Below, piece by piece: positions 1 through 5,353 of a stretch of DNA of 6,083 bases (within the stretch, counting starts at the first letter, position 1; every line of letters starts with the position of its first letter). Made by a program: the position numbers and the translations under genes. This stretch comes from Promethearchaeia archaeon (GTDB taxonomy: Archaea > Asgardarchaeota > Lokiarchaeia > Sigyniarchaeales > SOKP01), in assembly GCA_029856445.1 (NCBI GenBank), contig JAHQWY010000231.1, positions 1-6,083 of the forward strand, in the 5' to 3' direction. The notes under the pieces were generated by a model. The model was not told the DNA's origin. It searched no databases and worked only from the letters and a program-made list of their open reading frames with translations.

Positions 1-328
1 AACAGGAAGTCTAGGAACCATAAGGTATTGGAAGAATAAATATGCCCTATCAAAAGGTTTAGTACAAAGTAAAGAAGAAAAAATGGCTGAAGAAAAAGAA
101 CGAGCAGATCATCGCGCTGCAATATCCCAAGAAGAACTTGCTGAAGAATTAAGAAAGGATGCAAAAGCTGCTTTTGCAGCTTATCAAGGCGATATGGAAA
201 ACGGGGGCGTTTTATTAGGGCAGAGTATAGGAATAGTTAACCAAATTGAAAGTGTGTCAGATATCATTGAGAGAATTGTAAAAGATGCAGAAATATCTTT
301 AAAAAAAGCATTAAAATTGGTAGACTAA
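1..328 (+). CDS. Nitronate monooxygenase/FabK-like flavoprotein, C-terminal part (5' end outside window)
   Basis: The frame is open from the first full codon at position 2 to the TAA at 326-328, so this is the last 108 residues of a gene that begins upstream. The ATG at 83 is internal. It aligns without gaps to the last 108 residues of the next gene: about 76 of 108 residues are identical by hand count, starting at TGSLGTIR and running through the conserved GQSIG segment. It is therefore a paralogue of that gene. The family comprises FMN-dependent TIM-barrel enzymes (2-nitropropane dioxygenase/nitronate monooxygenase and the enoyl-ACP reductase FabK). The visible part is the C-terminal helical portion only; FMN-binding and catalytic residues lie outside the window, so its activity cannot be judged. 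The T-rich stretch after the stop separates it from the next gene. Confidence 0.85.
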   Translation, partial: TGSLGTIRYWKNKYALSKGLVQSKEEKMAEEKERADHRAAISQEELAEELRKDAKAAFAAYQGDMENGGVLLGQSIGIVNQIESVSDIIERIVKDAEISLKKALKLVD

Positions 329-360
329 GTATTCTATCTCTTATTCAATTTATTTTAACT

Positions 361-376
361 ATTATTTTTTTATTTT
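361..376 (+). terminator. T-rich terminator after first flavoprotein gene
   Basis: A T-rich run (T7 at 365-371, then ATTTT) lies about 35 bases after the stop codon and has no convincing hairpin. Archaeal RNA polymerase commonly terminates at U-tracts. Position and composition are seen; function is inferred. Confidence 0.4.
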
Positions 377-440
377 CATACGAAGAAAATTTCAATCATA
401 AAAGGATAGTTTTATGTATTCTGTAATTCAAATAGAATAG

Positions 441-448
441 AAGGTGAT
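441..448 (+). promoter_or_regulatory. Shine-Dalgarno site that fixes a TTG start
   Basis: AAGGTGAT is complementary to the conserved 3' end of archaeal 16S rRNA (...ATCACCTCC). It ends five bases before the TTG at 454. This supports the TTG over the in-frame ATG at 481, which has no such site and would remove the first beta strand of the barrel. Confidence 0.75.
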
Positions 449-453
449 GTTTT

Positions 454-1533
454 TTGACAATAAAAACAAATATTACTGAAATGTTTGGGATAAAGTATCC
501 AATCGCAAGTGCTGCTATGGGTCCTTTCAGAACAACTGAATTAGCAATAGCGGTCGCAGAGGCTGGTGGACTTGGCATGATCTCTCATGCTAATCAGTCT
601 ATGGATGGTAGAGAGGTAAGTGCTATAACTGCGATGAAAAAAAATCTTGATTATGTAGTTGAACATACTGATGGCATTTTTGGATTCAATATAAGAACTT
701 CAAGACTTACAGTAGATTGCGACAAATTGATCTCCGAAACCGCTAAACATATTATGGCAAATCCTAAGTTGAGAGAACAATGCCTATACGCACTCACAAG
801 TGCGGGTTCAGCATCAAGAATGCCTCAAAACAAAGATTTCCAGAAATTAAGGAAAGCTTCACAAGTTAAGCATTTCCATGTTGCCCCCGCGCTCTGGTTA
901 GCTGATAAATGTGTTGCGGTAGGATGTGATGGTCTTGTGGTCACAGGTTTTGAAGGAGGAGGTCACCAATCATATGAAAAAGTTCAAGGTTTGGTTTTAT
1001 TGCAACAGGTTCATCAAGGTCAACCAAATATTCCGAAGATCGCATGCGGTGGTTTTGCAACAGGAGCAGGTATGGCTGCGGCTTTAGCTCTTGGTGCAGG
1101 AGGTATTGCTATGGGATCAAGATTTATTGCTTCGAAAGATAGTGAGTTTCATGAAAATTATAAAAATATTGTCCCACCTGCTAAAGCTCAAGACACAATT
1201 GTGAGGACCGGGGGTCTAGGAACCATTAGACTCTGGAAGAACAAATTTGCTATGGCAAAAGGCTTAGTAAAAAGTAAAGAGGAGAAAATGGCTGAAGAAA
1301 AAGCATTAGCAGATCACCGTTCTGCTATATCTCAAGAACAGCTTGCTGAAGAATTAAGAAGAGATACAATTGCAGCTTTTGCAATCTTTGATGGTGATAC
1401 AGATAATGGTTATGTCTTGTTAGGGCAAAGCATAGGAGTTATAGACCAAATCGAAAGTGTTGCAGATATCATCGAAAATATAATAAAAGACGCGGAAAAA
1501 GCTTTAAAAAAGGCAGTATCATTCATAGTCTAG
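454..1533 (+). CDS. Nitronate monooxygenase/FabK-like FMN-dependent oxidoreductase
   Basis: A complete 359-residue protein, the usual length for the 2-nitropropane dioxygenase/FabK family. These FMN-dependent TIM-barrel enzymes either oxidise alkyl nitronates or reduce enoyl thioesters with NAD(P)H. Visible landmarks are the N-terminal strand with KYPIASAAMGPF (residues 14-25), AEAGGLGMIS (35-44), the GFEGGGH segment (165-171) whose His171 matches the position of the family's catalytic histidine, the FMN-phosphate-binding CGGFATGAG (198-206) and GAGGIAMGSRF (214-224), and the C-terminal GQSIG (324-328). The start is TTG with a strong Shine-Dalgarno site. It lies 125 bases after its partial paralogue and near hotdog, SDR and CoA-ligase genes, so an acyl-thioester substrate is at least as plausible as a nitronate. 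The family is secure; the reaction is not decided. The enzyme is probably cytoplasmic, as no signal peptide or membrane segment is seen. Confidence 0.85.
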   Translation: MTIKTNITEMFGIKYPIASAAMGPFRTTELAIAVAEAGGLGMISHANQSMDGREVSAITAMKKNLDYVVEHTDGIFGFNIRTSRLTVDCDKLISETAKHIMANPKLREQCLYALTSAGSASRMPQNKDFQKLRKASQVKHFHVAPALWLADKCVAVGCDGLVVTGFEGGGHQSYEKVQGLVLLQQVHQGQPNIPKIACGGFATGAGMAAALALGAGGIAMGSRFIASKDSEFHENYKNIVPPAKAQDTIVRTGGLGTIRLWKNKFAMAKGLVKSKEEKMAEEKALADHRSAISQEQLAEELRRDTIAAFAIFDGDTDNGYVLLGQSIGVIDQIESVADIIENIIKDAEKALKKAVSFIV

Positions 1534-1540
1534 TCCCATA

Positions 1541-1563
1541 TTTTTTTCTCGACTTTTTTTTTT
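1541..1563 (+). terminator. Double T-run terminator after flavoprotein gene
   Basis: Two T-runs (T7 at 1541-1547 and T10 at 1554-1563) follow the stop codon at 1533 closely and no stem is visible. This is the typical look of an archaeal U-tract terminator, and it suggests that the following small gene is transcribed separately. Confidence 0.55.
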
Positions 1564-1583
1564 CTTAATCTACTAATTATTAG

Positions 1584-1590
1584 TTTTTAA
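1584..1590 (+). promoter_or_regulatory. TATA-like element for the roadblock-like gene
   Basis: TTTTTAA is centred 27 bases before the ATG at 1614, the usual TATA-box-to-transcript-start distance in archaea. No Shine-Dalgarno site precedes the ATG, so the mRNA is probably leaderless. The sequence is AT-rich throughout, so the match alone is weak. Confidence 0.35.
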
Positions 1591-1613
1591 CCGAAGATTG
1601 ATTTCAAATAATT

Positions 1614-1994
1614 ATGGATGAAATAAAAAACATTGTTGACGATATTGGAATAGCTGCATTTGAAGCAAATACTAAAATTGCTGGAATCGCAGTTGTCTCT
1701 GATTTGGGAAATATAGTTTTTCAAACTGAGAATTTCGATCTAACTAATCAAACTGACTTTATATCGAATGTGATTAACGGGGACCGTTCTTTTGTCTTTA
1801 ACAATGTAGAATTTAAAGTTGTTGAGACTTCTTCTACTGGATTTATTGCAACCAATGATAGTGGTATGGGACATATTATTTTAGTCTCTTTTCAAGGAGG
1901 TATACTTGTAGCATATGCTATGCCTGGAGCAGACCCAACCATAGCATTTAATTTTCTCAATAGTAATGCAATGAGATTGAATGGGAAGATATGA
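1614..1994 (+). CDS. Small roadblock/LC7-like protein
   Basis: A 126-residue protein. The predicted order is an N-terminal helix (residues 2-17), a beta hairpin IAGIAVVSDLGNIVFQT (22-38), a helix around 46-55, three further strands (59-71, 74-80, 87-102 with GHIILVSF and GILVAYAM) and a C-terminal helix after PGADP (104-108). That layout and length resemble roadblock/LC7 (MglB-type) domains. These dimerise and act as regulators or scaffolds for small GTPases, and they are numerous in Asgard archaea. I recognise the fold pattern, not a defined orthologue; another small alpha/beta fold is possible. There is no signal peptide or membrane segment. It is flanked by T-rich terminators on both sides, so it is probably a single-gene unit. 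No GTPase gene lies in the window, and any partner is unknown. Confidence 0.5.
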   Translation: MDEIKNIVDDIGIAAFEANTKIAGIAVVSDLGNIVFQTENFDLTNQTDFISNVINGDRSFVFNNVEFKVVETSSTGFIATNDSGMGHIILVSFQGGILVAYAMPGADPTIAFNFLNSNAMRLNGKI

Positions 1995-2015
1995 AAATGG
2001 TAAAATTCAAAATGT

Positions 2016-2026
2016 TTATTTTTTTT
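2016..2026 (+). terminator. T-rich terminator after roadblock-like gene
   Basis: A T-rich stretch (TTTATTTTTTTT) begins about 21 bases after the stop codon at 1994, with no stem-loop before it. It is inferred to be a U-tract terminator. Confidence 0.4.
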
Positions 2027-2055
2027 AAGATTTAAACTTAATAGTGATATAGTAG

Positions 2056-2078
2056 TTTTTTGAAAAATATTCAAAAAA
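2056..2078. promoter_or_regulatory. Perfect 9-bp dyad upstream of hotdog gene (possible operator)
   Basis: TTTTTTGAA (2056-2064) and TTCAAAAAA (2070-2078) are exact inverted repeats around the five-base spacer AAATA. The dyad sits immediately upstream of the TATA-like element at 2089-2098. In archaea this is where an activator or repressor would bind. It could instead be a weak bidirectional terminator or a chance product of AT-rich sequence. Confidence 0.4.
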
Positions 2079-2088
2079 AATATCTCAA

Positions 2089-2098
2089 TTTATTAAAA
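2089..2098 (+). promoter_or_regulatory. TATA-like element for hotdog gene
   Basis: TTTATTAAAA is centred about 30 bases before the ATG at 2124, so transcription would start only a few bases before the start codon. Only a partial Shine-Dalgarno-like AGGT (2111-2114) precedes the start. Confidence 0.35.
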
Positions 2099-2123
2099 TT
2101 AAACAGGTATAGGTAAACCTCGT

Positions 2124-3023
2124 ATGGCAGATGATATTGAAATTAAGGAGGGGAAAATTTTTGGAGGTTGGCGAGCTCCAGAAAACTTAGCAAGAGCCAG
2201 CACCACATCAATTCATGATGATGATGTAGCCAAAAGTGTTGGTATGCGTGGTGGAACAATACAAGGAACTATACATTTAAGCATGTTCACACCATTGGCC
2301 CAGAAAGTATTTGATGATCGTTGGTTTGAGCAGGGAACCCTTAGTATGTATTACACATTTGCAACAGTTGACAAAGAAGAAGTAAGAGCAATTATTGAAT
2401 TGCCCCCAGATACGACTGAAGAGATGCTACCCATTAACGCGAAAGATGTGCAAGTAAAAGCATGGGCTGAATTAAAAACGGGACAACAAATAATGACTGG
2501 AACAGTATCAATAGGTTCCCCTAAAGAACCGTCATATTTACAAGCTTTAGAACTAAGAAATAGTCCACCAGAAGAATTACGTATTTTATCAAGACATAAA
2601 GTTGGGGATGAGCTTCCTGCTAGAGATATTTTACTTACACAGGAAAATGCAAATAGAGGATTAAGAAGAATAACAGATCAATTGGAATATTATAAAGATA
2701 AATCTCCTTGGGGAAACGCAATTATATATCCAACAGCAATGTTTGAGGCTATGGCCTTTGATTTTGCGCACACTGCTACAGAAGAATACCAAGCTGTTCC
2801 ATTCTACGGGGCGACTGAAATCAGGAATATAAGCGGACCAGCATTAATCGGTGTTCCTTATGTTGCTAAAGGAAAATTTACTTGTATTGGAGCATCAAAG
2901 AAGACAGAATACTTATGGCTTGATTCCACCTTAGAAGAAAAAGAAACAGGAAAAATAGTAGCATCAATGCGTCATTTAAATCGTTTTATGAAAGCAGGAT
3001 CCCCCCTTTATGAAGATCAATAA
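2124..3023 (+). CDS. Double-hotdog MaoC-like acyl dehydratase/thioesterase-type protein
   Basis: A 299-residue protein with two hotdog-like halves. The first half (about residues 16-130) has SIHDDDVAKSVGMRGG (29-44) followed by a central helix region GTIQGTIHLSMFTPLA (44-59), then ERGTLS-like EQGTLSMYYTF (69-79) and a long strand ending in VSIGSP. The second half (about 156-295) has RHKVGDELPARDILL (157-171), a central helix region NAIIYPTAMFEAMAFDF (198-214) and closing strands GVPYVAKGKFTCIG, TEYLWLDSTL and GKIVASMRHLNRFM. This matches the MaoC-like superfamily, which hydrates enoyl-CoA or acts on related thioesters. The textbook hydratase motif (Asp, four residues, His) is not obvious, so hydratase activity is unproven and a binding or thioesterase role is possible. 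Neighbouring flavoprotein and SDR genes fit acyl-CoA chemistry. Confidence 0.7.
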   Translation: MADDIEIKEGKIFGGWRAPENLARASTTSIHDDDVAKSVGMRGGTIQGTIHLSMFTPLAQKVFDDRWFEQGTLSMYYTFATVDKEEVRAIIELPPDTTEEMLPINAKDVQVKAWAELKTGQQIMTGTVSIGSPKEPSYLQALELRNSPPEELRILSRHKVGDELPARDILLTQENANRGLRRITDQLEYYKDKSPWGNAIIYPTAMFEAMAFDFAHTATEEYQAVPFYGATEIRNISGPALIGVPYVAKGKFTCIGASKKTEYLWLDSTLEEKETGKIVASMRHLNRFMKAGSPLYEDQ

Positions 3024-3082
3024 TTTTTTATAATCAAATAATAAACCATTTTCTTTTCTTATTGTTTTTTACAAGTTTTTTA
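3024..3082 (+). terminator. T-rich region after hotdog gene
   Basis: Several T-runs follow the TAA at 3021-3023 (TTTTTT at 3025-3030, then T-rich runs to 3081) without a clear stem. This is probably a multi-site U-tract terminator. The rest of the 239-base gap holds promoter-like sequence for the SDR gene and no credible ORF. Confidence 0.45.
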
Positions 3083-3170
3083 ATGGATAATTCGAGACTT
3101 GATGATAAATGTACCAATCTAACCTAATTATCTTTTAATTTATTTAATGAAAAACTTACCAGATCATTTT

Positions 3171-3187
3171 CGAAAAATTATATAAAG
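3171..3187 (+). promoter_or_regulatory. BRE/TATA-type promoter for SDR gene
   Basis: CGAAAAA (3171-3177) followed by TTATATAAAG (3178-3187) is the best BRE plus TATA match in the window. Transcription would start near 3210, giving a leader of roughly 50 bases that includes the Shine-Dalgarno site at 3249-3255. Confidence 0.5.
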
Positions 3188-3239
3188 TATATTTACCTAA
3201 TTTTTTTTACAACTTTAAAAATTAGAGTTAAAGTATATT
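3183..3239 (+). repeat. 11-bp direct repeat in SDR promoter region
   Basis: TAAAGTATATT occurs exactly at 3183-3193 and again at 3229-3239, 46 bases apart. The first copy overlaps the TATA element; the second lies in the predicted leader. It may be a repeated regulator site, a second weak promoter, or chance. Confidence 0.4.
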
Positions 3240-3248
3240 AAATTAAAA

Positions 3249-3255
3249 GAGGTGA
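3249..3255 (+). promoter_or_regulatory. Shine-Dalgarno site pointing to an ATC start
   Basis: GAGGTGA matches the archaeal anti-Shine-Dalgarno sequence. Seven bases separate it from the ATC at 3263, ideal spacing for initiation there. No ATG, GTG or TTG in this frame lies between the upstream stop (3239-3241) and the GTG at 3329, which is 73 bases downstream of the site. Confidence 0.65.
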
Positions 3256-3262
3256 AATCACA

Positions 3263-4177
3263 ATCGGTAAATTAGATAATAAAGTTGCAGTAATCACCGG
3301 AGGAGCAAGTGGAATTGGTAAAGCCTCCGTGAAGTTATTCGTCGAAGAAGGGGCAAAAGTAGTATTCCTTGATATCCTAGCTCAAAATGGTGAAAAATTA
3401 AGTAATGAGCTTGGAGAAAGTGCTATCTTTTTTCATGGCGACGTAAGAAAGGAATCAGATATTAAGGGAGTTATAGATTTAGCAATAGAGAAGTTTGGAC
3501 GTTTAGACTGTATTTTTAACAATGCAGGTATCGGGGGTGCTAATGGATATATCGAGGATATTCCTGTAAAAGCTTTTGATGAGACTATGGATGTACTCTT
3601 TAGAAGTGTTTTTATCGGAATAAAATATGTAACCCCTATTATGAAAAAGCAAGGTTCAGGAAGCATTATTAGCACCGCTAGCGTAGCTGGAATGGGAACT
3701 GGGTTAGGTCCACATGTATATAGTGCGGCTAAAGCTGCCATTATTCATTTCACTCATTCTATTGCTATGGAATTAGGAGAATCCAATATTCGCGTAAATT
3801 GTATATGTCCTGGAGGAATTGCCACCGCAATTTTTGGGAAAGGTTTAGGTCTTGATCAAGGCGCTTCAGAAAGACTTGCTGAAATGTTAAAAATCCCGTT
3901 TAAAGATATGCAACCCATCCCTCGAGCAGGACTTCCTGAAGACATAGCTAAAGCCGCATTATGGCTAGCGAGTGATGATTCAACATTTATTAATGGACAT
4001 GCACTTGTGGTTGATGGTGGGGTGAGTTTAGGTAAACGCCCAAACGAAATGAGAGAGGGTTTTGGAGAAATAGCAAAAGCTTTAAATCTTGGTGATCTCG
4101 ATGAGATAATAAAGAAAGTAAATGATGAAATTGTAAATGATCAATTTTATAAGAAATCTGAAGTTGCTTTACATTAA
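3263..4177 (+). CDS. Short-chain dehydrogenase/reductase (SDR), start codon probably ATC
   Basis: A classical SDR, an NAD(P)-dependent oxidoreductase of alcohols, ketones or hydroxyacyl thioesters, 304 residues if begun at ATC 3263. The cofactor motif is TGGASGIG (residues 12-19). Asp37 at the end of strand 2 favours NAD over NADP. GDV (59-61), NNAG (86-89), catalytic Ser140, YSAAK with Tyr153 and Lys157, and PGGIAT (183-188) are all present. The usual Asn of the catalytic tetrad is Leu112 in VLFRSVF, a variant I recall from some SDR subfamilies. The core ends at VVDGGVSLG (249-257); a 47-residue charged, probably helical tail follows, longer than the usual 250-residue protein. The first canonical start, GTG 3329, lies after the glycine motif and would destroy cofactor binding. 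ATC with an ideally placed Shine-Dalgarno site gives the normal N-terminus (M)GKLDNKVAVITGG. A G-to-C base error or true non-canonical initiation are both possible. Confidence 0.85.
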   Translation: MGKLDNKVAVITGGASGIGKASVKLFVEEGAKVVFLDILAQNGEKLSNELGESAIFFHGDVRKESDIKGVIDLAIEKFGRLDCIFNNAGIGGANGYIEDIPVKAFDETMDVLFRSVFIGIKYVTPIMKKQGSGSIISTASVAGMGTGLGPHVYSAAKAAIIHFTHSIAMELGESNIRVNCICPGGIATAIFGKGLGLDQGASERLAEMLKIPFKDMQPIPRAGLPEDIAKAALWLASDDSTFINGHALVVDGGVSLGKRPNEMREGFGEIAKALNLGDLDEIIKKVNDEIVNDQFYKKSEVALH

Positions 4178-4185
4178 AATATAAA

Positions 4186-4223
4186 TTATTTTTTTTTTGT
4201 TTAATTTTGGCATATTTTTTTTT
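4186..4223. terminator. T-rich intergenic terminator between convergent genes
   Basis: The 49-base gap between the SDR stop (4177) and the converging methylase-like gene holds two long T-runs on the plus strand (around 4189-4198 and 4215-4223). They would terminate SDR transcription. The minus strand is A-rich here and offers no U-tract for the converging gene. Confidence 0.5.
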
Positions 4224-4226
4224 CCA

Positions 4227-4880
4227 TCACCTATTTGAAAAGACAAGACAATAGTAATGATCATAACCAAAAGATTCTCTATCTCTGGGCCCTTCATATC
4301 CAATAATTACTTCACCTTCAAAAAATAGCACATCAGAAAGCACATTCCCCATATCCCAAGCTAAAGTAGTAATCCCGTTAGACGTTTTGAGATTTTTAAC
4401 ACCAACGATTATATGAGATTTGGGTTTTAAAAATTTCTTAAGATCAGTAAATATTTTTTTTATATCCTTTAAATACTTGGCATAATTCCCCTCTGTTTTA
4501 TAACCATTCAAAGGATCCCTAGTCTCGTTTTTATTCATGAAGATTGGTGAGGTATAAACCAGATCTATAGGAGGGAATTCATATTCAATTAACTTCCGTG
4601 CATCACCATGAATCATATTTTCCTTATTTTTAATCTTTGATATGACATAGTTATATTTATCTTCAAGAAATTCAACACCATAAGGTACTCGACCTAGCAT
4701 TTCTGCAATAATCAGTGTTGTTCCGAGTCCCGCGAACATATCGAGTACTGTATCACCAGGTTTTGTATATTCTTTAATAAAAATCTCAACTTCTTCGTCA
4801 TAAGATCGGTTATCATACTCTTTGAACCTGTCAGGAATTTCTGAACGATGAACGTTCTTACAAATCATAAAAGTTCGCAT
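4227..4880 (-). CDS. SAM-dependent DNA methylase-like protein (N6/N4 type), solitary
   Basis: A 217-residue protein. PGDTVLDMFAGLGTTLIIAE (residues 41-60) is a SAM-binding motif I like the DPFAGSGTT of adenine-N6/cytosine-N4 DNA methylases. YGVE (67-70) fits the acidic ribose-binding residue after strand 2, and HGDARKL (91-97) fits motif III. DLVYTSPIF (106-114) sits where the catalytic (D/N/S)PP(Y/F/W) motif belongs, with the second Pro replaced by Ile and Phe for Tyr. Motif I precedes motif IV. HIIVGVKNL (156-164) would be the next core strand. It is shorter than most DNA methylases and has little room for a target-recognition domain beyond about 115-135. No restriction endonuclease gene is nearby. 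Alternatives are an RNA methyltransferase or a protein that has lost catalysis. The start at 4880 is preceded by the Shine-Dalgarno-like GAGAGATGAT (4885-4894). Confidence 0.7.
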   Translation of the reverse strand: MRTFMICKNVHRSEIPDRFKEYDNRSYDEEVEIFIKEYTKPGDTVLDMFAGLGTTLIIAEMLGRVPYGVEFLEDKYNYVISKIKNKENMIHGDARKLIEYEFPPIDLVYTSPIFMNKNETRDPLNGYKTEGNYAKYLKDIKKIFTDLKKFLKPKSHIIVGVKNLKTSNGITTLAWDMGNVLSDVLFFEGEVIIGYEGPRDRESFGYDHYYCLVFSNR

Positions 4881-4919
4881 TTAAATCATCTCTCTTTTAC
4901 TTAATTTTTATTTAAATCT

Positions 4920-4926
4920 TTTAAAT
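4920..4926 (-). promoter_or_regulatory. TATA-like element for methylase-like gene
   Basis: ATTTAAA on the minus strand lies about 40 bases before the ATG. Initiation near 4896 would leave a short leader that includes the Shine-Dalgarno-like site. A second copy of the same heptamer at 4911-4917 lies closer to the start. Weak in such AT-rich sequence. Confidence 0.3.
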
Positions 4927-4955
4927 AAATGAAAGTTTCAATTTAAGCTATTAAT

Positions 4956-4965
4956 AAAAAAAAAA
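4956..4965 (-). terminator. T10 terminator after orphan small gene
   Basis: On the minus strand, the stop codon of the 68-residue gene (4976-4978) is followed within about ten bases by CCC and then ten T residues. This suggests the small gene has its own transcript end and is not cotranscribed with the methylase-like gene. Confidence 0.55.
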
Positions 4966-4975
4966 GGGAAATAAT

Positions 4976-5182
4976 TTAGCGTTTGATGAGCTCGTAAACT
5001 CTATTATTTGAACCATGTACATTGATAATGTCAAATCCATTTTTGGTACAGTATTCTTCGATGTATCCTAACGCACTTGAAAAAAAACCTTTTTTCTCGA
5101 GTTCCATTTTGTCTATACCAGAAGATTTAGCGTGATACATATTACGGTTCATTAGATTAATTGTGATTGCTTCAACTTTCAT
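4976..5182 (-). CDS. Unrecognised 68-residue protein
   Basis: I do not recognise a family. The protein starts with a strand-like MKVEAITINL (residues 1-10). A polar segment follows (11-30), then a probable helix GFFSSALGYIEEYCTKNG (32-49), a strand FDIINVHG (50-57) and a closing helix or strand NNRVYELIKR (59-68). This small alpha/beta pattern has no signal peptide, zinc-binding cluster or membrane segment. Supports for a real gene are a TATA-like element at the leaderless distance, a T10 run just after the stop, and a coding-like residue composition. It could be a translation-independent artefact of AT-rich sequence, but the paired promoter and terminator make that less likely. It lies in the same direction as the methylase-like gene, 95 bases upstream, and diverges from the acyl-CoA synthetase gene. 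Confidence 0.55.
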   Translation of the reverse strand: MKVEAITINLMNRNMYHAKSSGIDKMELEKKGFFSSALGYIEEYCTKNGFDIINVHGSNNRVYELIKR

Positions 5183-5202
5183 TTTTTAAGACCATATTTT
5201 TG

Positions 5203-5209
5203 TATATAA
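5203..5209 (-). promoter_or_regulatory. TATA box for the 68-residue gene
   Basis: TTATATA on the minus strand is centred about 24 bases before the ATG at 5182. No Shine-Dalgarno site lies between, which fits a leaderless mRNA beginning at or just before the start codon. Confidence 0.45.
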
Positions 5210-5353
5210 TGTATTTTGATTTTATCTCTTATAATTATTTCAGTGTTATCAGACTCAGAATTTACCATTTCATTCTATAATGTTAAGTATTTATTAGTCT
5301 TCATAGAAAAAATCATAAATAATCCAATATTTTGAACACAATATAGAAATGAA

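Noticed and set aside
83..328. ATG at 83 as the start of an 81-residue protein
   Set aside because: The frame is open upstream to the window edge, and those upstream codons also match the paralogue, so the ATG is internal.
396..578. Minus-strand 60-residue open frame
   Set aside because: It is antisense to the start of the complete flavoprotein gene and has no ribosome binding site or family resemblance.
1892..2074. Minus-strand 60-residue open frame
   Set aside because: It overlaps the end of the roadblock-like gene and low-complexity AT-rich intergenic sequence; a shadow.
2104..2120. AGGT...ACCT small inverted repeat before the hotdog gene
   Set aside because: The arms are only four bases; AGGT is more simply read as a weak Shine-Dalgarno remnant or chance.
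3083..3127. 14-codon ORF beginning ATG at 3083
   Set aside because: It is too short, sits within T-rich terminator and promoter sequence, and has no ribosome binding site.
3433..3741. Minus-strand 102-residue open frame
   Set aside because: It is fully inside the SDR gene, antisense to the conserved NNAG and YSAAK motifs; its composition is that of a reverse-complement shadow.
3329..4177. GTG at 3329 as the SDR start
   Set aside because: It lies after the TGGASGIG cofactor motif and has no Shine-Dalgarno site; the resulting protein would lack the first strand of the Rossmann fold.
4227..5182. A restriction-modification or toxin-antitoxin system made of the methylase-like gene and the 68-residue gene
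   Set aside because: There is no nuclease motif in the small protein, and each gene appears to have its own transcription signals; nothing links them functionally.
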